A stretch of 41,074 nucleotides of DNA from Acidobacteriota bacterium (GTDB taxonomy: Bacteria; Acidobacteriota; Terriglobia; Bryobacterales; Bryobacteraceae): NCBI GenBank assembly GCA_016201205.1, contig JACQDF010000200.1:1-41074 (forward strand), given 5' to 3'. Positions within the stretch are counted from its first letter, which is position 1. Every line of letters begins with the position of its first letter. A program made the translations under genes and the position numbers. This document shows positions 1 to 7,115 of the stretch, piece by piece. Under the pieces are notes generated by a model that saw nothing but the letters and a program-made list of their open reading frames with translations, was not told the origin of the DNA and did not search any database.

Positions 1-694
1 ATCACAAAAGTCGAAGCCGCCCGCGGAAGACCCGACTATGATCTAAGCGGGTTTACGGTGATGCCCGGCTGGATCGATACGCACATCCACCTGACCGCGC
101 ACTTCAATGAGCAGGCCCGGCTCGAATCCGGGGCCGGCGAGAGAACCGCGTTGCACGCCGCCGGCAGTGCCTGGGTCACGCTACAGGCCGGATTCACCAC
201 GGTCCAAAGCCTCGGCGCGCCGCTCGACAAAGAGGTGCGGGACCTGATCGGCAAAGGAGCGATTCCCGGCCCGCGCGTGCTCACCTCCTTCAGATCGATC
301 AACGAACGCACCGGCGAGCCGGCTCAGATCCGTGAGTTTGTGCGCCATCTGAAATCCGACGGCGCCGACGCGGTAAAGCTGTTCGCCACCGCCAGCATCC
401 GCGACGACGGCGCCCAAACGATGACCGCCGAACAGGTGGCGGCCGCCATCGAGCACGGAGCTCTGCTCACCGATGACGACTTCGCCGGGCCACCGCGCAC
501 AAGGTGAACATCGTCTTTGGCGCCGACGCAGTGGCCGGCGCGCATGGCCGCAACGCGGAAGAGTTCATCTATCGCGTCCGCGACGCCGGCGCGAACCCGA
601 CGGCGACCCGCTCAAGGACATCACCGCCGTGCGGCGCGTCGTCTTCGTCATGAAGGGCGGCAAGGTGTACAAGAGCCCGCCGGCCAGGAAGTGA
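1..694 (+). pseudogene. Decayed metal-dependent amidohydrolase (imidazolonepropionase-like), 5' end outside window
   Basis: The frame is open from base 1, so the true start lies upstream. The entry segment MPGWIDTHIHL carries the HxH metal site typical of the amidohydrolase superfamily, followed by DAVKLFATASI where these enzymes place the metal-bridging lysine. After that the gene is broken. The usual stretch between AEQVAAA and IEHGALL, which normally holds further metal-binding histidines, is missing in frame. The frame then stops at 507. The downstream family segment (NIVFGADAVAGAHG, with the catalytic aspartate) is in another frame at about 495-595, and the C-terminal GDPLKDITAVRRVVFVMKGG is in a third frame ending at 694. 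Roughly 230 of the 400-440 residues usual for the family remain. At least three internal deletions are needed to explain this. It cannot encode an active enzyme as it stands. Assembly error is the alternative explanation. Confidence 0.8.
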
Positions 695-722
695 TCCGGC
701 AGAACATGCCAGAATAATCCTC

Positions 723-1752
723 ATGAAGAGGCGTCTGTTCCTCGCCGGTTCCGCGGCCCTTCCGGCGATGGCCGCGCCCGATTCCGATGCCGACCCGCGG
801 TACCGCATCGTCACCGCTTACAAGCCCGTTCCGCGCTGGGAGCTGCCTGGCAAAGTGGTGCGCGTTCACTCCGCCCGCTCGATCCAGGAAACCACCGCCG
901 AAGCCGATCCCGTTCCACGCCAGGGATGTCGTCGGCATCAAGGTGAACGCCTCCGGCGCCCCCAAGATCATGTCGCACCCCGTCGTGATCGGGGAAATCG
1001 TCCGCAATCTCACTGAGCTCGGCGTCAAGCCGGCCAATATCTGCATCTACGAGCGCTTCCCGGATCAGCTCGAATCGATCGGTTACGCGCGCTTCCTCAG
1101 CGACAAAATTGACATCCGCGCCGTCGAACCCTATCGCGGCCTGCTCCGTGAATACGATCCGCGGACGTACGTCGAGGTCAACTTCTTCGGTGAGGAGGAC
1201 ACACGCTCGTTTCTGATCCGCATGATCGCCGACCGCTTCACCAAGATCATCAACGTGCCGAACATGAAGGACCACGGCGCCTCGGGCGTGACCGGCTGCC
1301 TCAAGAATATCGCGTATGGCGGTTTCAACAACGTCGCCCGCTCGCATGCCTACACCAGAACCCACACCAAGACATTCATCGGCACGCTCGCTTCCGTCGA
1401 GCCGCTGCGCTCGAAGACGGTGCTTCATATCATGGATGGGCTCAAGGGCATCTGGCACGGCGGTCCCTTCGAGCGGCATCCCCGCTTTGCTTTCTACCCC
1501 AAGCAGATGCTGTTCGGAACGGATGCGGTCGCGATGGATCGCGTCATGCGCGATGTGATCGAAGCCAAACGCAAGACGGAGCACGCTGTCTCCGTCTTTG
1601 ACCGCTCGGTGGAAACCACCCGCAATGTCCAGCAGCTTGATCCGAACAAGAACCACTACATTCGCGAGCCGGGCCATATCGAATACGCGGCTTCGCTTGG
1701 CCTGGGCATCGCGGACATGGCGCAAATCAAACTCGAGGAGATCCGCCTGTGA
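723..1752 (+). pseudogene. DUF362-family protein with Tat-like signal, disrupted by internal deletion/frameshift
   Basis: The first part (723 to about 895) encodes MKRRLFLAGSAALPAMAAP, a twin-arginine-like export signal, then WELPGKVVRVHSARSIQETT. The rest of the family sequence continues in a different frame from about 915 (ARDVVGIKVNASGAPKIMS) to the stop at 1752, about 280 residues with the long DUF362 core (NVPNMKDHGASGVTG, GTDAVAMDRVM). Between the two parts the alpha-helical stretch that normally precedes the DVVGIKVN motif is missing, so a deletion of perhaps 40-50 codons changed the frame. DUF362 proteins are poorly characterised and some carry iron-sulfur clusters. No cysteine cluster is visible here. 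The 3' end overlaps the next start (GTGA at 1749-1752), so the two were one transcription unit. The downstream part could still be made as a cytoplasmic fragment if an internal start is used. Confidence 0.75.
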
Positions 1753-2543
1753 TCCGGCCGGCGATTCTGGCCGCCGTCTATCCGCTCCTCTACACCGGGC
1801 AGGACCCTTCCCAATTCGTCAACGCGCCGCCGCCGGGTGTGCGGTTTCGAATGAATCTGGCGATGGCGACGTCGGCGCCGTGGATCGATTCCAACATCTG
1901 GCGCTACCGCCGCCAGACCGGGCGGCAGTTCTTCTCGGACGTGCGCCAGAAGTCGGTGCTGCTTGCGATGGCGGAAGCTTTCTCGCAGGGCGCTCAGGTT
2001 CATCTTCAGACCACGCCGGCGCAGAAGCGGGACTACGAGGCCATGCTCGCCTTCCTGAAAACAGTGCCCGAAGGTCCGAAAACAAAGTGGGCTGATATCG
2101 CCGTCACCGACGACGGATCCGCACCGGCGGGCGAAGTCCTGAACCTGCTGTCGCGGCGGAACCTGCTGTTCCGCATCGCCGCCAAACCCGAGCCTGGCGC
2201 AATCGCCCTCACCTCGGCCATCCGGAATCCCTACGAGTTCGTGCAGCAGATCCGCGAGAAGATCGGCGACGAAAAGCGCCTGCTGCGTCTGTACGGAAGC
2301 GAGCTCACGATCGCGGAGCTTGCCAGCGAAGGCGGCCGCGTGCGGCTGCACCTGGTCCACTACGGAACCCGGCCGCTGGAATCAGCGCGCGTTCGCATCA
2401 AGGGCGATTATCAGGCCGATCACGCTCAGGCTTACATCTTCGGCGCGGCCAGGCCGCGGCTCAGCGGCTTCGTTCACGAAGGCGGATACACGGAGTTCAC
2501 AGTGGCGCTGGTTCCTGTGTATGCCGTGATCGACTTGCGCTGA
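1749..2543 (+). CDS. Hypothetical protein, translationally coupled to the DUF362 gene
   Basis: A 264-residue protein starting at GTG, which overlaps the TGA of the DUF362 gene. I do not recognise a family. The N-terminus (MIRPAILAAVYPLLYTG) is mildly hydrophobic and could be a weak signal peptide. The middle is helix-prone and charged (FFSDVRQKSVLLAMAEAF, EFVQQIREKIGDEKRLLRLY). The last about 90 residues (GGRVRLHLVHYGTRPLESAR onwards) alternate in a way that suggests a beta-sandwich, as seen at the C-termini of secreted glycan-active proteins, but no catalytic motif can be assigned. Its reading frame is intact, unlike the two genes before it. It ends 21 bases before the convergent ABC permease. 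Confidence 0.7.
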   Translation: MIRPAILAAVYPLLYTGQDPSQFVNAPPPGVRFRMNLAMATSAPWIDSNIWRYRRQTGRQFFSDVRQKSVLLAMAEAFSQGAQVHLQTTPAQKRDYEAMLAFLKTVPEGPKTKWADIAVTDDGSAPAGEVLNLLSRRNLLFRIAAKPEPGAIALTSAIRNPYEFVQQIREKIGDEKRLLRLYGSELTIAELASEGGRVRLHLVHYGTRPLESARVRIKGDYQADHAQAYIFGAARPRLSGFVHEGGYTEFTVALVPVYAVIDLR

Positions 2544-2564
2544 CCCCCACGACAGGCCGAAGGA

Positions 2565-3491
2565 CTACGCTACCATCTTCCGCTTGCGCAATTCATCGAA
2601 CGCCACCGCCAGAATGATCACCGTTCCGATGATCGCCTGCTGTAAGTACGGGCTGATGCCCAGCAGATCGCTCCCGTTGGCCAGCAGGCCCATGATGAAC
2701 GCCCCGATCAGCGTGCCGAGGACGCTTCCCTCGCCCCCGCGCAAGCTCCCTCCGCCAATCACCACGGCCGCAATCGCCTGCAGCTCATACCCCTGCCCTG
2801 CCGTCGGCTGACCTGTCATCAGCCGCGACGCTTCAATCATGCCGCCCAGGCCGGTGAGCATGCCGCAAATCGCATACACCGCCGTGGTGTGAAACGCCAC
2901 TGGGATGCCGGCATAATACGCAGCGTCCGGATTGCTGCCGATCGAGAATGCGTAACGCCCCAGCCGCGTGTGCTCGAGAATCACGTGGACCAGCAGAGCG
3001 CACGCCACCAGCACCCACAGCACAAAGGGCACCCCCAGCAGGTTGCCTTCTCCCAGAAAGGAGAACGCCTGCGGGATCTGGTGCACCGGAAGCCCGTTGG
3101 AAATGATCAGCGTCGTGCCGCGGATAATCCCCAGCGTGCCCAGCGTGACGATGAAGGGATTGATTCTCAGACGCGTGGTGAGCAGCCCGTTCACCAGGCC
3201 GCAGAGGCTGCCGGCCAGAATGCCGGCGATGACGCCGAGCCAGATCGGCAGCCCCTTCTCCATCGCCATTGTCCCCAGCAGGCCGCCCATCGCGAGAATC
3301 GCGCCCACCGAAAGATCAATCCCGCCCGAGATGATCACCATCGTCATTCCGAGCGCCATCAGATTGATCACCGCCGTCTGGCGCACGACGCTGGACAGAT
3401 TCGTCTTCGTCAGAAAATGATCCGGCGAGGCGATCGACAGCCCGGCAAACAATGCGATCAGAGTGACAAACGGCAGCAGCCGCTGGATCAT
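2565..3491 (-). CDS. Sugar-type ABC transporter permease (RbsC/BPD_transp_2 family)
   Basis: A 308-residue integral membrane protein with eight to ten hydrophobic segments. It carries the family's diagnostic stretch ALGMTMVIISGGIDLSVGAI after the first membrane helices, and GLVNGLLTTRLRINPFIVTL, which is typical of ribose/galactose/autoinducer-2 permeases. It would form the inner-membrane channel with the ATPase encoded just upstream: the two genes overlap by four bases (ATGA at 3488-3491), so translation is coupled. The exact sugar or nucleoside transported cannot be read from the permease. No periplasmic binding protein gene is next to it. The gene ends convergent to the hypothetical gene on the plus strand. 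Confidence 0.92.
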   Translation of the reverse strand: MIQRLLPFVTLIALFAGLSIASPDHFLTKTNLSSVVRQTAVINLMALGMTMVIISGGIDLSVGAILAMGGLLGTMAMEKGLPIWLGVIAGILAGSLCGLVNGLLTTRLRINPFIVTLGTLGIIRGTTLIISNGLPVHQIPQAFSFLGEGNLLGVPFVLWVLVACALLVHVILEHTRLGRYAFSIGSNPDAAYYAGIPVAFHTTAVYAICGMLTGLGGMIEASRLMTGQPTAGQGYELQAIAAVVIGGGSLRGGEGSVLGTLIGAFIMGLLANGSDLLGISPYLQQAIIGTVIILAVAFDELRKRKMVA

Positions 3492-4999
3492 TCTTGTTCT
3501 CCCGCGATGGTGGCGCCGCCTTCGTGCAGCGTCGCCAGGCGCATGACTTCTTCCTGCGTGGTGCGGCCCGGCAATTCGCCCGTGACGCGGCCGCGGCGCA
3601 TCACCAGAATCCGGTCGGCGACCTGCAACAGCTCGGCGAGCTCCGAGCTGACCATGAGAATCGCCGCGCCGGACCGCGCCAGCTCGTCCATCACCTCGTA
3701 CACCTCCGTCTTGGCGCCCACATCAATTCCCCGCGTCGGCTCGTCGAACAGAAATACCCGCGCGCCGCGCACCAGCCACTTGGCGATCACCACTTTCTGC
3801 TGGTTGCCCCCGCTGAGCCGGCCGGCCAACTGCCGCGGCGATTCGCACCTGATCCGCAGCCTCGAAGCGAATTCCGCCGCCAGCCGTTTTTCCGCAGCGT
3901 GATCGAGGAAGAAGCCAAAGCGGCTTACCTTCCCGATATCGGTGATGGTGAGGTTGTAACCGACCGGCAGCGCAGTCGCCAGGCCCGTCTTCTGCCGGTC
4001 TTCCGGGATCAGGGCGACGCCTTCGGCCACTGCTTCACGCGGCGAGCGCACACGTACGATCCGCCCCGCGATCTTCACCGTGCCGGCGTCGACCGTGTCC
4101 AGCCCGAACAGCGCCCGGCACAGCTCCGTGCGGCCCGCCCCCACCAGCCCGGCCAGTCCCACAATCTCGCCGGCCCTCACCGACAGCGAGATGTCCTCGA
4201 GCGCCGGCTTGCGCGTCAGCCCTTCCACCCGCAGAAGCTCCTCCCCCGGTTCGAGCGGCTGGCGCTGGTAGATCGCGCCGATTTCGCGCCCCACCATGTG
4301 CTGGATAATGCGCTGGGTGGTGATTGCTTCCAGCGGCCCGCTGTGCACCGTCTCGCCGTCGCGGAGGATGGTGACGCGATCGCCTACCGAGCGTAGCTCC
4401 TCCAGCCGGTGCGTAATATAGATGACCCCCATCTTCCGGTCGCGAAGCATGCGCACGATGCGGAACACCGCCTGCGTCTCGGTTTCCGAAAGCGAGCTGG
4501 TCGGCTCATCGAAGATCAGCAGGCTCGATCCATGCTGAATGGCGCGGCAGATCTCGACGAGCTGCTTGCCCGCCGGGCTCAGCTTTTCGACACGCCAGTC
4601 CGCATGCAAGGGAAAGCGATGTTCCTCGATCAGCCGCCGCGCCGCTTCGAGCATCCTGCCGCGGTTCACCCACCCCAGCGGCATCCGCTGCTCGCGCCCC
4701 AGGAAAATGTTTTCCGCCACCGAAAGATGAGGCGCCAGCAGCGACTCCTGGTGCACCATCGCGATGCCCATCCGGGCTGCCTCGGCCGGACGCCGGAAAC
4801 CCGCCTTTCCGCCTTTCCAGACGATTTCCCCGCCGTCGGGCTGGTACATCCCGGCGACGATCTTCATCAGCGTCGATTTGCCCGCCCCGTTCTCGCCCAG
4901 CAGCAGGTGCACCTCGCCCGCGTCCACCGACAGATTCCCGTTCTTCAGTGCGATGACGCCGCCGAAATGTTTCCGGATGCCTTCCAGTCGGAGGAGCAT
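3488..4999 (-). CDS. Sugar-type ABC transporter ATP-binding protein (RbsA/MglA-like, two NBDs)
   Basis: A tandem nucleotide-binding-domain ATPase of 503 residues. The first domain has Walker A GENGAGKST and Walker B LLIFDEPTSSLS. Its ABC signature is replaced by LSPAGKQLVEICRA, a degenerate form usual in this family. The second domain has the degenerate P-loop LVGAGRTELCRALFG, a good signature LSGGNQQKVVIAKWL and Walker B VFLFDEPTRGID. This asymmetry is a hallmark of RbsA/MglA-type importers. The start is placed at the ATG at 4999 (MLLRLEGIRKHFGG), because the 19 codons upstream lie in the intergenic hairpin region and do not resemble the family. No clear Shine-Dalgarno precedes it. It pairs with the overlapping permease. 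The substrate is unknown. Confidence 0.92.
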   Translation of the reverse strand: MLLRLEGIRKHFGGVIALKNGNLSVDAGEVHLLLGENGAGKSTLMKIVAGMYQPDGGEIVWKGGKAGFRRPAEAARMGIAMVHQESLLAPHLSVAENIFLGREQRMPLGWVNRGRMLEAARRLIEEHRFPLHADWRVEKLSPAGKQLVEICRAIQHGSSLLIFDEPTSSLSETETQAVFRIVRMLRDRKMGVIYITHRLEELRSVGDRVTILRDGETVHSGPLEAITTQRIIQHMVGREIGAIYQRQPLEPGEELLRVEGLTRKPALEDISLSVRAGEIVGLAGLVGAGRTELCRALFGLDTVDAGTVKIAGRIVRVRSPREAVAEGVALIPEDRQKTGLATALPVGYNLTITDIGKVSRFGFFLDHAAEKRLAAEFASRLRIRCESPRQLAGRLSGGNQQKVVIAKWLVRGARVFLFDEPTRGIDVGAKTEVYEVMDELARSGAAILMVSSELAELLQVADRILVMRRGRVTGELPGRTTQEEVMRLATLHEGGATIAGEQE

Positions 5000-5023
5000 G
5001 CTCGAAACTACATAGCTTACACC

Positions 5024-5076
5024 GTAGCGTAGACCCCCGGCCTGCGCGGATTTCACGCGCCGGGGGTGTACGCTAC
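5024..5076. repeat. Near-perfect 18-bp inverted repeat, possible terminator between dnaB and the ABC genes
   Basis: The arms at 5024-5041 (GTAGCGTAGACCCCCGGC) and 5059-5076 (GCCGGGGGTGTACGCTAC) pair at 17 of 18 positions around a 17-base loop that itself contains GCGCG/CGCGC. The right arm overlaps the dnaB stop codon (5073-5075). The structure would form in RNA from either strand. On the minus strand it sits after dnaB and 25 bases before the ABC ATPase start. It could stop dnaB transcripts or attenuate the downstream genes, but there is no following U-tract, so intrinsic termination is not assured. Confidence 0.6.
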
Positions 5077-6449
5077 TCCTCCGGCGGCTCTTCGTCCAGG
5101 TCGCCCATCCGGTTCTCGAACTTGGTGAGGCTGTGCAGAAAAACCAGATTCACCCGTCCCGTCGGGCCATTGCGCTGCTTGGCGATGAGCAGCTCCGCCA
5201 GGCCCTTCAGATCCGTGCGGTCCGGCTTATAGACCTCCTCGCGGAAGATGAAGTTCACCACGTCGGCGTCCTGCTCGATGGAGCCCGATTCGCGCAGATC
5301 GCTCAACTGCGGCCGGTGATCGCCCTGGCGCGTCTCGGGAGCGCGGCTCAACTGCGACAGCGCCACCACCGGCGCCCCGAGCTCCTTCGACATCAGTTTC
5401 AGACCGCGGGAAATAGCGCTGACTTCCTGTACGCGGTTGTCGAAGCCGCGCGCCGTCATCAGTTGCAGGTAGTCGATCACCACCAGCGCCAGGCCGTGCT
5501 CCGCTTTCAGACGCCGCAGCTTGGCATGAATATCCATCATGTTGGTGCCGGCCGCATCATCGATGAACAACCGCGCCTCCACCAATTCGGATGCCGCGAT
5601 CTGCAACTGGCGCCGCTCGTGCTGGTTCAGAAAGCCTGCCCGGAATTTCTGGCTGTCCACCCGCGCCAGCGAGCACAAAAGGCGCGTCAGCAGCGATTCC
5701 TTCGACATCTCGAGCGAAAAGATGGCCGCCGTTTTCTTCAACTGGCAGGCCACGTGGGCAGCGATGTTCAGCGCCAGCGCCGTCTTGCCCATCGCCGGCC
5801 GCCCGGCGATGATAATCAACTCGCCCGGACGCATCCCGCCGGTCTTCTCGTCGTATTTCAAGAAGCCGGTGCTGACTCCCTGCATCCGCTTGCTGGGATC
5901 CAGAAACGCGTTCAGTCCGCCTTCGTAGCCTTCAATGATCTCGTGCGGGGTGGCCAGTCCCGTACCCTCGCGATTCTCTCCCAGCCTGAGAATCTCATCA
6001 CCCGCCGTCGCCAGAATACTCTCCGGATCTTCGTTCGCGGCCAGGCATCTGTCAATCGTCCGCTGGCTGGAAAGGATGATTCGCCGCAACAGCGCCTTGT
6101 TCTTGACGATGCGCAGGTAGCTTTCCAGGTTGGAGAGCTGCGGCAGGCCATCGTCGAGCGAAACCAGATAGGTCAGCCCGTCGACCGACTCCAGTTGCCC
6201 GTGTTTGATCAGCTCGTTGGCCAGCGTCACCCGGTCGATGCGCTCGCCGCGCTCGTGCAGGTTGAGCATCCGCAGGAAGATCCGGCGGTGCTTCTCGAGG
6301 CTGAAGTCCGCCGGCTCGACGATCCCCGCCACTTGCAGGAACGCCTGGTCATCGACAAGGATGGAGCCCAGCACAAACCGCTCCGCGTCCTGGTTCGCCG
6401 GCAGGCCCTTCTCGAAAATGAGGTCATCGGTAGGCATGGCTTTCTGCAT
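5073..6449 (-). CDS. dnaB: Replicative DNA helicase DnaB
   Basis: A 458-residue hexameric 5'-3' helicase that unwinds the chromosome at the replication fork. The N-terminal DnaB domain (about 15-120) opens with LPANQDAERFVLGSIL, the site of primase and loader contacts. The RecA-like motor follows: Walker A GRPAMGKTA (216-224), Walker B VVIDYLQL (323-330), VVALSQLSR with the sensor glutamine, and LSDLRESGSIEQDADVV near 382-398. Length and motif order are those of ordinary bacterial DnaB and no intein is present. The start is either the ATG at 6449 or the ATG at 6437; neither has a strong Shine-Dalgarno. It lies 134 bases downstream of a response regulator on the same strand, with DnaA-box-like 9-mers between them. 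Confidence 0.95.
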   Translation of the reverse strand: MQKAMPTDDLIFEKGLPANQDAERFVLGSILVDDQAFLQVAGIVEPADFSLEKHRRIFLRMLNLHERGERIDRVTLANELIKHGQLESVDGLTYLVSLDDGLPQLSNLESYLRIVKNKALLRRIILSSQRTIDRCLAANEDPESILATAGDEILRLGENREGTGLATPHEIIEGYEGGLNAFLDPSKRMQGVSTGFLKYDEKTGGMRPGELIIIAGRPAMGKTALALNIAAHVACQLKKTAAIFSLEMSKESLLTRLLCSLARVDSQKFRAGFLNQHERRQLQIAASELVEARLFIDDAAGTNMMDIHAKLRRLKAEHGLALVVIDYLQLMTARGFDNRVQEVSAISRGLKLMSKELGAPVVALSQLSRAPETRQGDHRPQLSDLRESGSIEQDADVVNFIFREEVYKPDRTDLKGLAELLIAKQRNGPTGRVNLVFLHSLTKFENRMGDLDEEPPEE

Positions 6450-6494
6450 TCTACGCGCGCAGCCTGTGGACGCCGCGGTGAATTCCGGCTTTTA

Positions 6495-6580
6495 TTTTCC
6501 ACAGCCGCCGCTGCCTGGTAACTTCATGATAATCCAATCAAAACAAAACTGCCATAGAATGTTTTCCTCAGTTTTCCACA
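6495..6580. promoter_or_regulatory. Putative dnaB promoter region with two DnaA-box-like 9-mers
   Basis: TTTTCCACA occurs twice in direct orientation, at 6495-6503 and 6572-6580, each matching the relaxed DnaA box TTWTNCACA. Between them lies an AT-rich stretch that is unusual for this GC-rich window. On the minus strand it offers a -10-like TATCAT (6526-6531), about 75 bases before the dnaB start, but no good -35. The boxes would flank this promoter. The motif match is seen; DnaA control of dnaB is inference. Confidence 0.4.
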
Positions 6581-6583
6581 GCC

Positions 6584-7024
6584 CTACTGGCTGCTCCCCG
6601 GCGCGGTCACTTCCTCCAGCGCCGCCAGCAGCTTCTCCGGGCTGACCGGCTTGGGCAGATATCCGTCCGCCCCAGCCTCGAGGCATTTCTCGCGGTCGCC
6701 GGGCATCGCACCCGATATCAGAATCGGCACACGCCCTCCGCTTTCCTGCTCCCGCCGGCGAATCCGGCGGGTGGTTTCCAGCGCGTCGATTTCCGGAATC
6801 CGTGCATCCATCAGAATCAGATCGAAATTCTTCTGGCCGCTCAAACGCAGCGCCTGAAGTCCGTCCGCTGCGACCTCGGCTTCGTGCCCTTGCCGCTCCA
6901 GCATCCGCACCATAAGTTTCTGATGCATCGCGTTGCCTTCCACCACCAGAACGCGCAGTTTTCGCATCCCGCCATTGCCCAGGACGGAAGCCAGCTTCTG
7001 GAGCTCATGCACCGGGTTGCTCAT
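6584..7024 (-). CDS. Single-domain response regulator (receiver only), atypical acidic pocket
   Basis: A 146-residue CheY-like receiver with no output domain. The phospho-acceptor aspartate is D73 in LILMDARIPEID, the hydroxyl residue is S104 in ILISGAMPGD, and the conserved lysine is K125 in YLPKPVSPEKL. The overall pattern (ETTRRIRRRE, GDREKCLEAGADGYLPKP) is that of receivers found in hybrid histidine kinases. The acidic pocket reads VVEGN instead of the usual VVEDN, so one magnesium-binding aspartate is replaced by glycine (G30). Phosphorylation could be weakened. The start is the ATG at 7024; an internal ATG at 6967 (MRKLRVLVVEG) is a reasonable alternative that would leave just the receiver core. 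No kinase gene is adjacent. Its partner is unknown. Confidence 0.88.
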   Translation of the reverse strand: MSNPVHELQKLASVLGNGGMRKLRVLVVEGNAMHQKLMVRMLERQGHEAEVAADGLQALRLSGQKNFDLILMDARIPEIDALETTRRIRRREQESGGRVPILISGAMPGDREKCLEAGADGYLPKPVSPEKLLAALEEVTAPGSSQ

Positions 7025-7089
7025 AGGCTGTGCACTTGTTATCGGCGGATTGCGGGAAGGCCTGCACTGTTTCCGGTGAACCCGTGGGC

Positions 7090-7095
7090 TAAAAT
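7090..7095 (+). promoter_or_regulatory. Possible -10 element of the PD40-peroxidase-TPR unit
   Basis: TAAAAT lies 20 bases before the ATG at 7116, in the 91-base gap between divergent genes. No convincing -35 was found at 16-18 bases upstream. If used, the leader would be about 15 bases. Confidence 0.25.
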
Positions 7096-7115
7096 GCTTC
7101 CAAGGTCCACAGGCG

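Noticed and set aside
2565..5032. Mobile element bounded by CTACGCTAC/GTAGCGTAG around the ABC genes
   Set aside because: The 9-bp inverted match exists, but one copy is within permease codons and the other within the dnaB-side hairpin. There is no transposase and no target-site duplication.
6450..6583. Chromosomal replication origin
   Set aside because: Only two DnaA-box-like 9-mers and a short AT-rich patch are present, with no dnaA, dnaN, gidA or box cluster nearby. Regulatory sites for dnaB are the simpler reading.
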